DNA of 64,000 nt, taken from Elephas maximus indicus (Eukaryota; Chordata; Mammalia; Proboscidea; Elephantidae). Where the stretch lies: the NCBI RefSeq assembly GCF_024166365.1, contig NC_064819.1, forward strand, positions 153,332,293 through 153,396,292, read 5' to 3'. Shown one piece after another: positions 37,901-52,900 of the stretch (the stretch's first letter is position 1; each line of letters begins with the position of its first letter). The notes under the pieces are model-generated. The model searched no databases. It was not told the origin of the DNA and saw nothing but the letters and a program-made list of their open reading frames with translations. The position numbers and the translations under genes were made by a program.

Positions 37901-40900
37901 CGGGCAGACAGCATAAATGATTAAGAACAGCCACATACGAAATGATAAATGGCCGTGACACCTGACCTCAATATGGGGGAAGCAAGAAGGGCTGCTGAGG
38001 ACTACAGTGAATGAGAGAGTGTGTGCCTTGTTGACAGGAAGGAGCTGCTACTCAGCTATAGCAATTTTGACCAAATGGGAATGAGAGCTCACTTGGCCAA
38101 ATTTTCCAAAAAAAAGGAAATCCAGAATTTTATGTAAAATCTCTCCTTTTTACAATGTTGCACCAAATTCAGATTTAAAATGCTGATAGGGACTTCTAAG
38201 GCAAAAACGAAACATACACTCACACAAATATTTGCTGTACTTAGCTCACACAAGCCATCATTTACAATCTCTTCCGTGAACACTAACAAAAAGGTAGGTC
38301 TATCTGTCTCAAAGGTTTAAGGGTGCTCAAATTCAAAACTGCATTGGACGTTATAAGGGATGTAGTCAGAGCAGCCAAGAATGTGGCCATTCTCTCACAG
38401 TTTCATCTGTACATTCAAAGGAAATGAGTAGGTCTCAGAGAAATCAAAGGATGAAGAAAACAATGGAGGATGAGGAGGAAAGGGAAAGGGAAGAAGAATA
38501 AAATCAACACTTATTGAATGGTCACCCAGTGCCAAGTCCTGAGCCAGGCACTTTTTGAAATATTATCTTAATCTTTACAATGCAGTGAAAGAGCTACTGC
38601 TATCCACATTTTGACAAATGAGGACACAGAGGCTTAAGTGACTTGCTCTACGTATACTTTAAAACACAAACCTAGAGTCAGCCTCCTGAGTGTTGCTGAC
38701 TATAGACAACGTGCTCCGGAGATCTAATGGGTGAAGATGAAGCATCTCTTGGGGGTTTTTTGAACGAGCCCAGGCAAGACCTTTGCGATATGACAAACCT
38801 AGGAAATAAACAGCCATTAGTTTAAGGAAAGGAGCCCTGGTAGCACAGTGGCTAAGTTCTTGGCTGCTAACCAAAAGGTAGGTGGTTCAAACCCACCAGC
38901 CGCTTAACAGGAGAAAGATGTGGCCGTCTGCTTCCATAAAGATGCCTTAGAAACCCCATGGAGCAGTTCTACTCTGTCCTATAGGGTCTCTATAAGCTGG
39001 AGTTGACTCAATGTAATGGGTTTGGTGCTTTTCTTTTGTTAGTTTAAGGAAAGAGGCTAGAATGGATGTCTTCCACCCATGCCCTCAACTTAAATTCCTT
39101 ACAACAGCATCCCTGCGGGCTTGCTAGAAATTCACTCTCAGGTCCCACCTACTCCTATTGAAACAGAATCTGCATCTGCATTTTAACGAGCGTTCTTTTC
39201 TATGTTACATTAGGGGGTGGGTGCCATAAAGCATACCGTGATGAAAATAAAAACACAGATTCTAAGAAAGCAAATTATAAAACTGTGAAACTACGTGGGG
39301 ATCGTAAATGGCTTATGTGTTTTATGCATGCATGACTGGAACTCTTGGGATGGCATTTCAAAATCTTGCCTGCTTTTTTGACAATGGATTCATAGATATG
39401 ACATTAAAAGCACAAGCAACAAACGACAAAACAGATAAATGCGACTTCATCAAAATTTAAAAGACTTTTTTATGTACCTATGAAAACTCTGGTGGCGTAG
39501 TGGTTAAGGGCTACAGCTGCTAACCAAAAGGTCAGCAGTTCGAATCCACCAGGCACTCCTTGGAAACTCTACGGGGCAGTTCTACCCTGTCCTATAGGGT
39601 TGCTATGAGCCAGAATCGATTCGACGGCAATGGGTTTGATTTTGTTTTTATTGTGTGTGTATCAAAGAATTTTATCAAGAAGTAAAGAAACAGCCACCCC
39701 GTCTGGAGCAAGGGACAGTGAAGAAAATAGAAGACACAAGGAAAAGATTAGTCCAAAGGACTAATGGACCACACTACCCCAGCCTCCACCAGACTGAGTC
39801 CAGCACAACTAGATGGCGCCCAGCTACCACCACCACCTGCTCTGACAGGGATCACAATAGAGGGTCCCAGACAGAGCTGGAGAAAAATGAAGAACAAAAC
39901 TCGAACTCTCACACACACATAAAAAGACCAGACTTGCTGGTCAAACAGAGACTGGAGAAATCTCCAGAGTATGGCCCCTGACACCCTTTTAGCTCAGTAC
40001 TGAAGTCACTCCTGATGTTCACCCTTCAGCCAAAGATTAGGCAGACCCATAAAACGAGATTAAATGGGCACACTAGCCCAGAAGCAAGGACGAGAAGGTG
40101 GGAGGGGACAGGCAAGCTGGTAAGGGGGAGCCCAAGGGTGAATAGGGGAGAGTCTCAACACATCGTGGGGCTGGCAACCAATGTCACAACACAATATGTG
40201 TATTAATTGTTTAATGAGAAGCTAATTTGCTCTGTAAACTTTCATCTAAAACACAATTAAAAAAAAAAAAAAAGACAAAGAATGCAAAACAGCCAGAACA
40301 TGAAAAAGAAAAAATCACTGGTCACCTTTGGAAACTACTAGGGTACCAATCTAATTATTTTGGAAATAATAAAAACAATCAACCGCAAAAAAGAAAGTAA
40401 GTAAAGAAACAACCGAGAGAATGAGGGAAAATATCCGGGTACTATATATATCTGGTAGGGAACCCTGGCGGCATAGTGGTTAAGTGCTATGCCTGCTAAC
40501 CAAAGTGCTGGCAGTTTAAATCCGCCAGGCGCTCCTCGGAAACTCTACGGGGCAGTTCTACTCTGTCCTACGGGGTGGCTATGGCACTGGGTTTTATATA
40601 TCTGGTAAGGGTTTAGTATCCAGAATACATAAGGAACTCCCACAACTCAACAACAGAAAGATAACCCAATCAAAAAATGAACAAAAGACTTGAATAAATA
40701 TTTTGCCAAAGATAAACAAATGCCAGTCTAATAGACTGGATTGTGTCCTCCCAAAATGTGTCAACTTGGTTAGTCATGATTCCCAGTATTGTGTGGTTGT
40801 CCTCCATTTTGTGATTGTAATTTCATGTTAAAGAGGATTAGAGTAGGGTTGTAAAAACACCCTTACCCAGGTCACATCCCTGAACCAACGTAAAGAGAGT

Positions 40901-43900
40901 TTCCCTGGGGTACGGCGTGCACCACCTTTTATCTTTCAAGAAATAAAAAGGAAAGTGAGCAGGGCAGGGGGCGGGGGGTGGAGGGGGGAACCTCACACCA
41001 CCAAGAAAACAGTGGCAGTTGTAGAGCGTGTCCTTTGAACCTGAAATTCCTGCGCTGAGATGGTCCCAGACCTAGGGAAGACTGATGACAAGGACTCTCC
41101 TCCAGAGCCGACAGAGCCCTGCAGCCGGCGTCCTGAATTAGGACTTGTAACCTACTAGACTGTAAGAGAATAAACTTCTGTGTTAAAGCCATCTATTTGT
41201 GGTATTTCTGCTATAGCAGCACTAGACGATTGCGACAGCCAGTAAGCACATGAAAAGATGCTCAACTTCATCAGGGAAATGCAAATCAAAATCATAGTGA
41301 GATACTACTTCACATCTACTAGGATAGCTATTATCAGAAAAATGGAAAAGAACAAATGTTGGCCAGGATGTGGAGAAACTGAAACCCTCCTGCATTGCTG
41401 ACAGGAACGTAAAACATTCAGTTGTTCTGCAAAAGTTTGGCGGTTCCTCAAAAAATTAAACCTGGAATTACCATAAAAAAAAATTACCATATGACCCAGT
41501 AATTTCACTCCTGGTTCTAAATCCAAAAGACTTGAAAGCAGGGACTCAAACAGATAACTTTTCACCAATGTTCACTGCAGCATTATTCACAATAACCAAA
41601 AGGTAGAAACAACCCAAGTGTCCATCAAGAGATAAACGGATAAAGAAAATGTGGTACAGCCATATAATGGACTATTATTCCACCATAAAGAGAAATGAAG
41701 TTTTGATATATGATATGACATGGATGAACCTTGAAAACATTATGCTAAGTGGAATAAGTCAGACACAGAAGGACAAGTATCATATGATTCCATTTATATA
41801 AAAGGTCCACAACAGGCAAATACAGAAATCAAAGTTTATTAGTGGCTACCAGTGGCGGTTGGGAGGGGAAACTGGGGAGTCATTGCTTAAGGGGTACTGA
41901 ATTTCTGTTAAGAATGATGGAAAAAAAAAAAAATTGGAAATGGACAGTGGTGATAGTTACACAACATAGTCAGTGTTATTAATGTCACTGAATTGTACAC
42001 GTAAAAATGGTCGAAAAGGCAAATGTTTAGTTATATATATTTTCCCACAATAAAATTTTAAAAACAACAAAAACCCTTGCTGCCACCTTCTGTTTTGAAG
42101 CAGGGCCTTACCTGTGTGTGCGAGGTGTTTGAAGAGCTCTGATAAAGCTCGCTGCTTCTGCCTGAGAATGTGCTTGGCCTCTGAATGTCGCTTCTCCTTC
42201 TCAGACCAAGGCTCCACCTCTAAGCTCTGCAGCTCACGCACAGAGGAAATGACCTCACCTACAGGGGAAACACAGAAACACCAGGGGCTTATTAATGTTG
42301 TATCACCCAAGACTGGGGACCCTGGGAGGAACAAGCACCACGCATCATTTATCTTTCTATCTCGGGCACTTCACATAGGCCCTGACACTTGGTAAAGTGT
42401 TTCAACTCAAGGATCAAGATGTACGGAAATAGAAAAATAAAATCACATGGGATTCCAGGCCTCTTGACAACAAACAACTCAAATAAAAGTAGGTGTTCTT
42501 CTCCACTTAGGGGTTTTATTTATAATCAATCAAGCAAAAAGAATTCATCCAGCACCAACAATGTACAGTGTATTATACTAGGAACTGCTGCTCTTAGCTT
42601 TCTACCTGAAGTAATTTTCTGGTGAATATGTATTGAGTTCCTACACTGTACCCAGTACTAGGTAGATGCTCTTTTAATCTACACAACTCCAGAAGCACTT
42701 GCTTGTAGCCCCATTTTAGAGACTGTAAATTCTAGTCACTTTCTAAAGGCATTTCAGCTAAAGAGTGGATGAGCCAAGACTTGATCCACTGCCTAACTGT
42801 CATGCTGCCTTCCTAAGTACACATGGGGCCTACAGAAAAAGGGTGCGGCCCACCTACCCCAGGAAGTCACTGGATGAGAGCCAGCACACCGCTGCACCAA
42901 ACACTGACGCTCTGGGAGGGTGAAAAGAGAACATGCTCTACTTTGCACAGAGCGTGTCCCCTTTCCACATGGGATCCTGTATTCCATTTACCCTCATCAT
43001 CAGACTCAGGCAGGCAGGTGACCTTGAACAATGGATAATCAGGCTGCTACTCTAACAAGTTTTAAAACTAAAGAGCACCCTGAGATCAGATTAGCTTTCT
43101 TAAAGGAAGACCAGCCTCCCTGTGAGGATGGAAAGGGGCGTCAAGGGCCCAAACAGCCTATCAGGCTCTAGCTTCCCTTCCTTAGCCATTGCTATGTTAC
43201 CTACAGGGCAGGTCTTGGCTCTCGTCTTTCCTGAGCTGAGACAGCCAGAAATATGAAACTGCTAAAGCAAAGGAAGCAAGGAGAGGTCTGTGAGTGAACT
43301 TTCTATTTCCATTAACTCAAAGGCAACAACATTTTGAGAGGTGGGGACAGCTTAGAGGCTCTGGGAGAGCCATCTCTTTGCCCCTTTACCCACGTCCTCA
43401 ACCAATAATAGCATGAACAGGACTGTTGTAGAAAACGGCATAATATACACCAGTTTACAGAAGAAAGGACAAAATGAAAATTATGATGACAATTTGTGTA
43501 GTCTCAGTTGTGTCCTGTCTGGGTTCTACTAGTTTCCAGCCCACTTGTTTATTCAATTAACTGCTCAATACTATTCAGGTGTCAAAAAAAGGACATACAG
43601 AACACATTCCCATCTTCCAGGGCCACCCTTGCCCTGGCTGCTGGCACTCACCTGTGAACTGATCGAGGCCCTCCACTAGGTGTGGCAGGGGACTCTCCTT
43701 CATGAATGTCAGGCATATCTTCTTCATTCGCTGTGTGAGCTTCGGCAAGCGACTCAGAAGTTCCCCCTCCAAGGGAAAAGGAGCAACACCCTGACACAGT
43801 ACTGGAATTGTGGCCTATGAGACACAAAACAGGTTAATCTCACTGCCAAGAACAACACTGACCTCTAACCTTCTAATTTAATTTAAATGCTGTGCCCCAC

Positions 43901-46900
43901 ACACCCAACTCAGCAAACATTAAATTCCTTTATCACTATCTCTGAAGTTTCATGAGTACAAATGTAGTGTTACTAAAATTAAAATAGGCATATACCGTGG
44001 ATATTTAGCAAATTGTATTGCTCCTTTGTATGAGGTCACCGCAGTGGAAGGACACTCCTCCCAGCCCCCAGCCCTGGACAATTCTTTCTATGCTGGTCAT
44101 GAGGAAACCTCCGTTCTGATCTATGAACACCGCAGGATGAATAATGTAACTGCTGCCCTTAAGATGCTGAGTTGCACTATGTTTCTCAAAACCACAAGGA
44201 GAAATAAATCAATCTTCTACCTCCTCCTACCCTCCAGTTCCAGATTAACATTTCAAATATTAGGAGCCCAGATACCAGATAAAGGAAAGACCTTTCATTC
44301 ATCAGGGACATATTTTCATTATTTTTTGTCCTGAAAACCAAAACCCATTGCCATTGTGTTAATTCCGACTTATAGGAACCCAATAGGACATATTAGAACC
44401 GCCCCACAGGGTTTCCAAAAAGTGGCTGGTGGATTTAACTGCTGACTTTTTGGTTAGGAGCCAAACTCTTAGCCACTGAGCCACTGTCATCAATAACAAA
44501 CCAAAATTTTTGATCAGCATGATAAATACAGTTAAAAGAAAACAACCTTGGCTATATACTACATGCTCAATTTTTACTATGCCTTCTGAACTACTGCAAT
44601 ATTAAAAGCAGCTTAAGGACCTCCATTACTCGCTCTGTGGACCCCAGGTTGGGGAGCTCAGTTAGAAGGCAAAGGGATTACTCCCTTGAGCAGTGGTCCT
44701 CAACCCTGGGGCTCCCAACACCCAAGCACATGTAGCAGGGGTGCCCCTCCTGTAACAGACCTGCTCACCTAAGGTCTCTCTGGCTTTCAAATTTTCAGGA
44801 ATTTTGTAAGTCAACTCGTATCTGCTGGTGCTTGGAATTGGACATGCTGGGCATGTTTACACCACAGTAATGAGCAAAGACTACAAACCAGCACACCAAT
44901 GCACACATCCACCCTCTGTGGAGCCCAAAGGCAGGTTCTAATCTCCCTCACAGGTAGATAAAATGTTCACAGGTAAGCACAAAGGTTATTTCCCATAGTC
45001 TAGGGTTAAACTTCCAGTGTGAAGGCTGATGCTTTTTTGCCTTATTCTGCAGTGGGGTCAGGCAAACAAATAAACGCTATATATGTGCAAAAAGCAAGAT
45101 GTCAAAGGCATTTCCTTGCCTAGTTCAAAAGAGACCCCTTAGACATAAAATGTAGGTTCCATCTGTCTGGCTTAGGAATAGCATGCACTATTCCATGAGC
45201 TAGTACCTGTCCAGCTGCCGGCCGGGCTAACAAGGTCTCCCTCACTGCCCTGTTCAGACTTTGAATGGGAGATGGGTCACTCAAGGCTGCATCTGTTGGC
45301 CCACGCAAAAAGTCAGACTGTTCTTCTTTGTCACTCTCCACCAAGGATGACCGGCAAGGTTCACTCAGCACAGCTTCAAATTTTTTCATGAATTTAAAGA
45401 GGGTCCTGACCCCAGGTAACGACAGAGATGAGAAGAAAAAATTGAATGCAAAGTGAGGAAATACATAAGTGCATTATAATGCATACACATATACAATCTT
45501 GCCTGTTTTTTTTTTTTTTTTTAAAAAAACAAAGGTATGGCACAAATTGTCATCCTCCTTTTATAGATGAAACTAAAGTGATGAACAGTGGGGTCACTTT
45601 GCTCAAGGTAAAACGGATGGTTGGTGCCGAAGCCTTGGCCCTTCTAAAGCATGCGGCCTGCTTTTTCTGAAGGTAAATCAATTTCTGTTGTAGGCACAGA
45701 CTTTGCTTTGGGTAGCAGGGGCTGGTGTCAGACGATCATACCAAAACAACCTAGTGTTTTTCAGAAGCTCAAGGCAGCGCTAAGCCAGGCCATTATGGCA
45801 GTGTAGTCTTGCTGCCTACCACTCAGAATCCTGAGCTTCAGTCACCCCCATTTCAGGATATGAATTACCTGTGTGTCTTTTCCACAGACTGTTTAATGGA
45901 CCAGAAGCTGACATCATTCCACTTGGATATCTTAACAAATTCCTGGAAGATAAACGAAGCTCAAAGAATAGCTTTATACAGCTAGTGTGACTGTTTCTTT
46001 CTAGATCTGCTTGCCAAAGATCAGAGCCCACTCCATCCCCAAACACACGACTGTGTGTCTGTGAACAAGTAAAGTCTAAAAAAGAAACCACGTGATTGTC
46101 TCAAAAGCGTAAAGTGCTGCTACCATAGGCCACCTGATACGGACCTGATGCTGGAACCCCCAAGTAAGTCATGTGCCACACTGACCTAAAGAATTGAACA
46201 AGAAAGGGCCCTCTTTACCCTGGGCACCTCAATGGCACAGGGACCCCCACTCCAGGGCAGACCTCTGAGGTGAAAGATGCAGCTTGGGAGGGAGCAGTAA
46301 GAGACTTCTCGAGGCCATCCCCTTGAGGAGCCTGGAAAGCCCATCAGAAGAGAGGTAGGAGCCACTCCACCAAGCCCTAACACACTTGGCTGGGTTAGCA
46401 ATGAAGCCAATACCACGAAACGTAAATCTTACATCCTACTTGGCAGTGCTCCCTCCATTCCCTTTAGCCCCTTTCTCACTGTGTTTAAAAAAAAAACACG
46501 TCTCATTACTAAATAGGTAAAAGAGCAGAAGTAAATAAAAAGCATTTGCTGATTCTTATTCTCCAAAGAGTGAACATGACAGCTGTTCGTCTTACTTTAA
46601 GTTCTTTTTCTAGGGGGGAACGAAGTTCCACAATTTTGGCCTGGACCCGGTCAAAGAATTGCTTGTAATAATGGTACAAATTCCACAGAACACTGCAAAG
46701 TGAATCTGGAAGAAATGAAAAGGAAACAAACATACCACACTTGCTGCATGTGCTAGTGGCCCCAGCTGTGGGCTTCACAGTTCAGCGATGATCCTCCCTC
46801 ACTACTCTTTAGGCTACGAGGTTACGGCACGTTCCACAGGCAGACCATGCAGCAGTCTATCAGGCAACGTCTGTAGTTGCCAGACATGCAGGCTATCAAT

Positions 46901-49900
46901 GCTACCATATTTTTCATTTCAGCTTGTAGGAAATTTTTTTTGTTGCACTTCTGTTTTTAAAGATGATGTACTCAAAGGCTCTGCCAAGATCACAATTTTA
47001 AGCTCCCTGAATCTACTGTAAAAATAAAAATCAGCAGAAACAAGCCTGTTTTAAAAGATGACATATTAAGAGGTTTCCCTCAGCTGTTCATTCATGAGCA
47101 ATCTATACTGATTTTACAGTGTGTCTTATCCAAATTGCTGTAGTCAGAGATGGTAAAGAAGTAGACACAGTTTTATGTGCAGTTATTTGGTATGTGGCGG
47201 GACCCTCAACAGATCAAAAAACCTAAAAACGGCCTGGATCAAGCCAGAAGCTTAGCAGAACTTATACACTGTCTAGACAGAAACACATGCTGCCTCGACA
47301 TGCCAGTTCCTGAGATCTTCATCCATTAATTTCCCTCTACCAGCGTTCACTGTAGTCAGGGCTTCATCTATAACCAGTCTGTGCTTTCCTTTGCATGTTC
47401 TTCTCTATATCAATATGAATCCCTTTTAAGTAAAAAGTGACTAAAACTGTCCTGTTTAAAACCTGGTGTGCAACAAGATACCTGTCTCATGTGGAAAACT
47501 CAAAACCTGGGCCATCTGAATAGTGCAAAGTGTAAAAATAAAGACAAAGAAAAAATATCCTCACCCTTTCCTTCAACTTGTGGCATCAGCAAGACATGGC
47601 AATGGAAAACCAGTAACATCTGAAGACGAACATGGAATTCTCCCAGGGAGGATCCTTCAATAAATGCTTGTAATGTGCTGACCAGCAACATCAGGGTCAT
47701 TTGCTTGTCATCTTTAGAGATTCAAACAGGAAAACTTAAGTTTGCCATTAACCATTACTCCCTATTCATAATGTGTATGCAGTCTATTATGGGGAAAAAT
47801 GAGAGTGGCTGTCCAGCAGAGACTACAGTTAATGTGGGCTTTAAAGCAAGAGCCACAGCTAAGTTTCAAGCTAATTTAAAACCATCAGCTTCACCCAGGG
47901 TATGCGTTAAACATACTCACAACAAATTACAAACTAAATTATGAGGTGTTTGTTGTGAGCATGAAATGAAACCTTTTTACTCAAGTATTAACTACTACCT
48001 ACCATGAAGGCAACTTTCAGTTAGATTTGTCTCATGGACAGAGAACACAAAGAAACCTTATCTTATGACTGATTCTCTAGACTTTGGACAAGTCACTCAA
48101 AGCTCTCCAGCCTCAGTTATTCTCTCATGAAAAAACAAACTACACTGCTTTATTGGCTGACCTCTCAGGAATACCATGAAGTCACAGGCGGCATCTTTCA
48201 TGCCTACATGAATGCAGTGGGAACAGGAGAAATGGCCCAGGTAAAGCAGCACTCCCCATTTAGCTTATTGTTAGCTGCCATTGAGTCACCCCCAACTCAT
48301 GGAAACACCACGCACGGCAGAACGAAACGCTGCCCAGTCCTGTGCCATTCCATGACTGTGGATCAGGCGGTTATAAACCCTAAGGTTTTCATTGGCTCGT
48401 TTTCTGAAATGGATCGTCAGGCCCTTCTTCCTAGTTCGTATTAGTCTGGAAGCTCCACTGAAACCTCTTCAGTACCACAGCAACACGAAATAACAGATGG
48501 GTAGTGGCTGTGCATGAGATGCATTGGTCGGGAATTGAACCCCAGTCTCCGGCACAGTAGGTAAAATTCTACCACTGAACCACCACTGCCCTCTAAGTTT
48601 AGCTTGGAACCTCTACATAAGCAGGCAACGGACGGACAGGTGTTACCTTCCTGCTCTTCTGTTTGTTCCTGCATGTGCTTCTCAAGCATCTGATAAATAG
48701 AGAACCAGTGCTTGGTGGATTTCTCAGTGTGGCGCTTCATGGTATTATCCAGACTCATGGACCAGCAGCTGAAACATGAGAGAAAGGGCCAGGGAGGCAT
48801 TTAGGACAGCCCATTTGAAATATCGGAAATCATAGAAGCAGAAGCTAAATGCTCCCCATCGTTTCCTCACAAATGGACATGGAGAAGATGCCAAATTTGC
48901 TGCCTCAGGAATGTATGCTGTTTTTTAGATGTGTCTGAGGTCATTTTAATGCCTTGCTTTTAACTCCGTGGTATGAATGAAAAGCACGTTCTGTAACTGC
49001 CATTCACATACATCCTGAAAAGTACACACTATCAAATGACAAAAATCCCTACAACACAAGTTCAGGAGGAGGAGGGAAGTGATAAATGAGTATTACTTAC
49101 TTTAGCTCCAATTTACGCCATCGAATGATCAACTGAGTGACCGAATCAAGATGTTTCCGCAGAGACAGAGCTCGACTTGCATTTTCCTCCCAATCCTAAA
49201 GAAACAAAGTTGGAATCAACTCGATGGCGACTAACAGCAACAAGAACATGGTTGTTATTTAATCCCCTAATCACCTTCTCCCTCAGGAATATCCTGGACT
49301 TTTCCTAAGTGAACTCAGATTCAACATTACTGGGCCCTTGAACACCATTTATGCTGCTTTTCCAAAAGCGGTAATGAGTTTACATCCAGCTTCATGTCCT
49401 CCCTGGTCACTGGCAGTACCCCAGCAGAGCCAAGTTTAGAGGCTTCAGGCAAGGCATGGGCTTCGGAGTCCTGAGTCTGAGTTTCTGTTATTACCTGTCT
49501 GTGAACAAAGTCACATGCAATCCCTCCAAAGTGAAGAACCCCAATCTGTGAAGCAGGGACATGCCAGCCACCTCGAAAGGCTGAGAATATGAAGGGAGGT
49601 GACGTATACAGGCACTCAGCTGCACTGAAGGCCCACCTGGAAGTCCCTGGAGGAGTGAGCCCTCAGTACTGGCAAACACCAAGTCCCACCCTCCAGAACA
49701 GGTGAAATGGATGGTTCTCTGTGTGGGCAATGGCTTCAATTGTACTGATCTAACTGCGTGCCACAAACACCATGTAAGATTATCCTTCTCCAACTCAAAC
49801 TATCACTGTCTGTCCCTCTAACAACAAAGGTGCTATAAATCTTTTCTCAGTTGCTTACAAACTAAAATGGGAAGGAGATCATCTTCTTACCTGGGCCTTT

Positions 49901-52900
49901 GCTAGAAGTATCTCTAAGCCATTCAAGAACTTTGAGATGGGACTGGAAAGTGGAAAACTACGAATTCTGTCCATTACAACCAGAAGCTGCAGAGATAACA
50001 AAAAAACATGGGTATCTCAGCAGGAATACTAATGAAGCCACAAGGTACTGAAGAGAGGCCTGACTAGAAGTTTCACACTAAGCCTCTCCTTTACAAGCAC
50101 CTCTGAAAGCTGTGGATAAAACTCCTGGGCCTGTGGATCCTGACCCAGATAAACTCTGGATCTGCTGCATAATTCTGGAAGTAAGACTGAGTTTGATAAG
50201 AATTACTTTTATTATTCTCTGTAATAAGAGTTAATAACAAACCGACTAAAGACCAAAGAGCAAGGTCTAAGGTAAAACTGCCCGTCTTGAAAAAGCAAGG
50301 CCTAATTCTAGCACATTTAAGAGAACCATGAGGCCCTTGGTAACAAATGCGTCTAAATAAGTAAAGAGCACAACAGTATTATAACACATAGACAGCACGC
50401 TCTGACCAAGAAAAAAAATTAATGCCACCTGTAACAACAGAGAAGCCCTGGTGGCGCAGTGTTAAGAGCTCAGCTGCTCACCAAAAGGTCAGCAGTTTGA
50501 ATCCACCACTGACTCCTTGAAAACTCTATGGGGCAGTTCTGCTCTGTCCTACAGGGTTGCTGTGAGTCAGAATCTACTTGAGGGAAATTTTTTTTTTTTT
50601 TTTTGGTGACAACGGAATCCCCTAACATCATTTATACAACATCAATACAAACTGATACATTCACCCTGCATTAAAGAAGTACTTTCTCACTGAATTGGGG
50701 TTCTTTAAATCCTTGTTTAAGGAGCTCTGTTGCCAAATGGTTGAGTGTGAGGCTGCTAACTGAAAAGTCAGCAATTTGGACCCATTCAGCAGCTCCACGG
50801 AGAAAGACTTGGCAATCTACGTAGAAAACCCTATGAGGCAGTTCTACTCAGTCACACGGGGTCACTATGAGCTCACTGAACAGCACCTAGCAACACCAAC
50901 AAACCCTCATTTGTATGTACAAACGTGCAAGTCCATGCCCCCAGGATGGCCTGAGGCCACCTCTGTGCAGGTCAGGTACTGTGGACAGCCCGCCCCTTCC
51001 TCGTTGGCTGCCTTTTACCTGCTCAAGGGCCGGGTGTTCCGGCCACTCCTGCAGCAGCTGACTGACAGCCTCTGAGAAGCCTTGAAGCACAGGTTGGCAC
51101 TGCCGGGCTTCTGGGACATTGGGGTGCTGGTAAAAGTCATAGGGCCCATCAGGCTTCACCATCAGGTCTGAGGTGGCCTCCCCAAAGAGAGTGTTATAGA
51201 AGAGGGTGCAGGCCAAAAGCTGGCTGCCCAAGAGTTTGTCATTCAGCTCAACCCCTGTGAAGTGAAACAAGATTATGGTAAATGCAGTAACCAGAGTAAG
51301 TAGGTCTATCAACAAGCTACAAACGTGCTCAGAAATAATGAACTAATTGGGACAAATGAAGCAGGTTATTTCAATCTTGTTCTCCCTGAAAGCAACACTG
51401 GCCTAGAGAACTGTGACTCCACTACCATAGCAGTCAAGTTGCCAAGTTTCTGGGACATTGAGAAACCCAGATTCTGCCCAGGTGTCATCAAGAGGTTGCC
51501 GAGTTCAGCTTGATACATTCAAATTCCCAGTTTTTGGTAACTTTTCTGGGTAGGGAGAGTCAAAATTTAAAACCTTTTCCTACTTGCATGGACTAACTTA
51601 GGAGGTCATGTAGGAAACTGCATTGAACCAACTGCCGACAAACCATGTTCTGTAAGATTAATTTCTGAGTTCCCAGGTTGCTCCCAAAAGACATCTGAGA
51701 AGCACTGAAGCCATTAGAGGAAAAGTACAAATAATGTGGGAAAGAAAGACCATTTAAATCAAGTCTTCATTTTCTTAATCCCTTTAGCCCAAGGCATTCA
51801 AACAATGAAAAACCATCTTTATTACAGAATTTTAAATCTATTCTTGAATTAGCTTAAGTTCTTTAAACTAAGGAAACTCCATCACTAAGGAATTAAGTGA
51901 AAACAGGAAGTGATGGTTTTAGTTGTTCCAGAAGTAATGACTCCAACTATTTGCTTTGACTTTCTAAGGGCATAACAAAAGTAAGCCGCCATACCCATCA
52001 GAGGGTAGAAGTGTGTTACAAGTGACGCCCCGGTCTGATAGCAGGATAGAAACAGGCTGAGGTAATGCTTTGTCTCGTGTGGCGGCAGAGTCTTCTGGTA
52101 CCAGAGGGATCGAGCAAAGTTGAGGCACAACTGTTGGTGTATCAGCATCACAGCTTGCATTGAACTCTGGGAGAGGAGGGTGGTATCCACGGCTGCTGCT
52201 TCTTCTTGACCATCTGAAGTTCCCTTTTTCTCATCTAATGTTGGCTCTACCAAAATATCTGCAAAATCCTGCAAATAACATTACAGCAATTTAACTTTTA
52301 GTTTAGTGCTAACCAGATTAAGCTAAAAGAGGGAAAGGAGCAATGTGAACAAATCAAGAAAATGAAATGGCGACTTATATGCATTAAGATCTATTTAAAA
52401 GCCTAAAAAGCCATTAGAAGGAAACATGTATGGTATCAAGAGAATGCATTCCAAAACAACCCCCGATACGACTGCCCTACCTTGTCATGCAGAGGGAACT
52501 GTCTTCTGAACTCCCGCTCCTCCTCCTCCTCCTCACTCAGAGCTGTCCTGGAGTTTCTGCTCCTGTATCTGTAGAGGCTGTTTTCCTGCTCTGCCTTCTC
52601 TTGGGCTACGCGTTCCTGTTCATCCCACTCATTGATGATTTCCTAAAAAGTCACACATGCAGAAGGGAGCTTACCTTTCTTTGCCAAGTCGCTCACAAGG
52701 AACAAAGGCAAGACCCGCTTTTTCATGAAAAAGAAAACATCCAAAGTTGAAAAACAAATAAAAGCCAACATCCAAGAAGCTAAATTCCAAGAACTAGAGA
52801 GCAAGTGTTTTCAAACTGTACCTGCAGCAACCTGAGTTTCCTAAACTCCTCCCTGCTGTGGTGTGACAAGGGGCACTGGTGGCACAATGGTTAAAGCACT

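Larger units (their letters stand above)
39360..42060 (+). mobile_element. Old L1 (ORF2 to 3' UTR) split by four later insertions
   Basis: ORF2-like text runs 39360-39480, 39651-39691, 40399-40457, 40596-40726 and 41238-42060, in order and one orientation. It ends in TTTTCCCACAATAAAATTTTA. SINEs, a younger L1 and an LTR fill the gaps. Confidence 0.8.

Noticed and set aside
48520-48590. tRNA-Gly gene
   Set aside because: The match is decayed, runs straight into SINE body sequence and lacks an intact cloverleaf; it is a SINE head.
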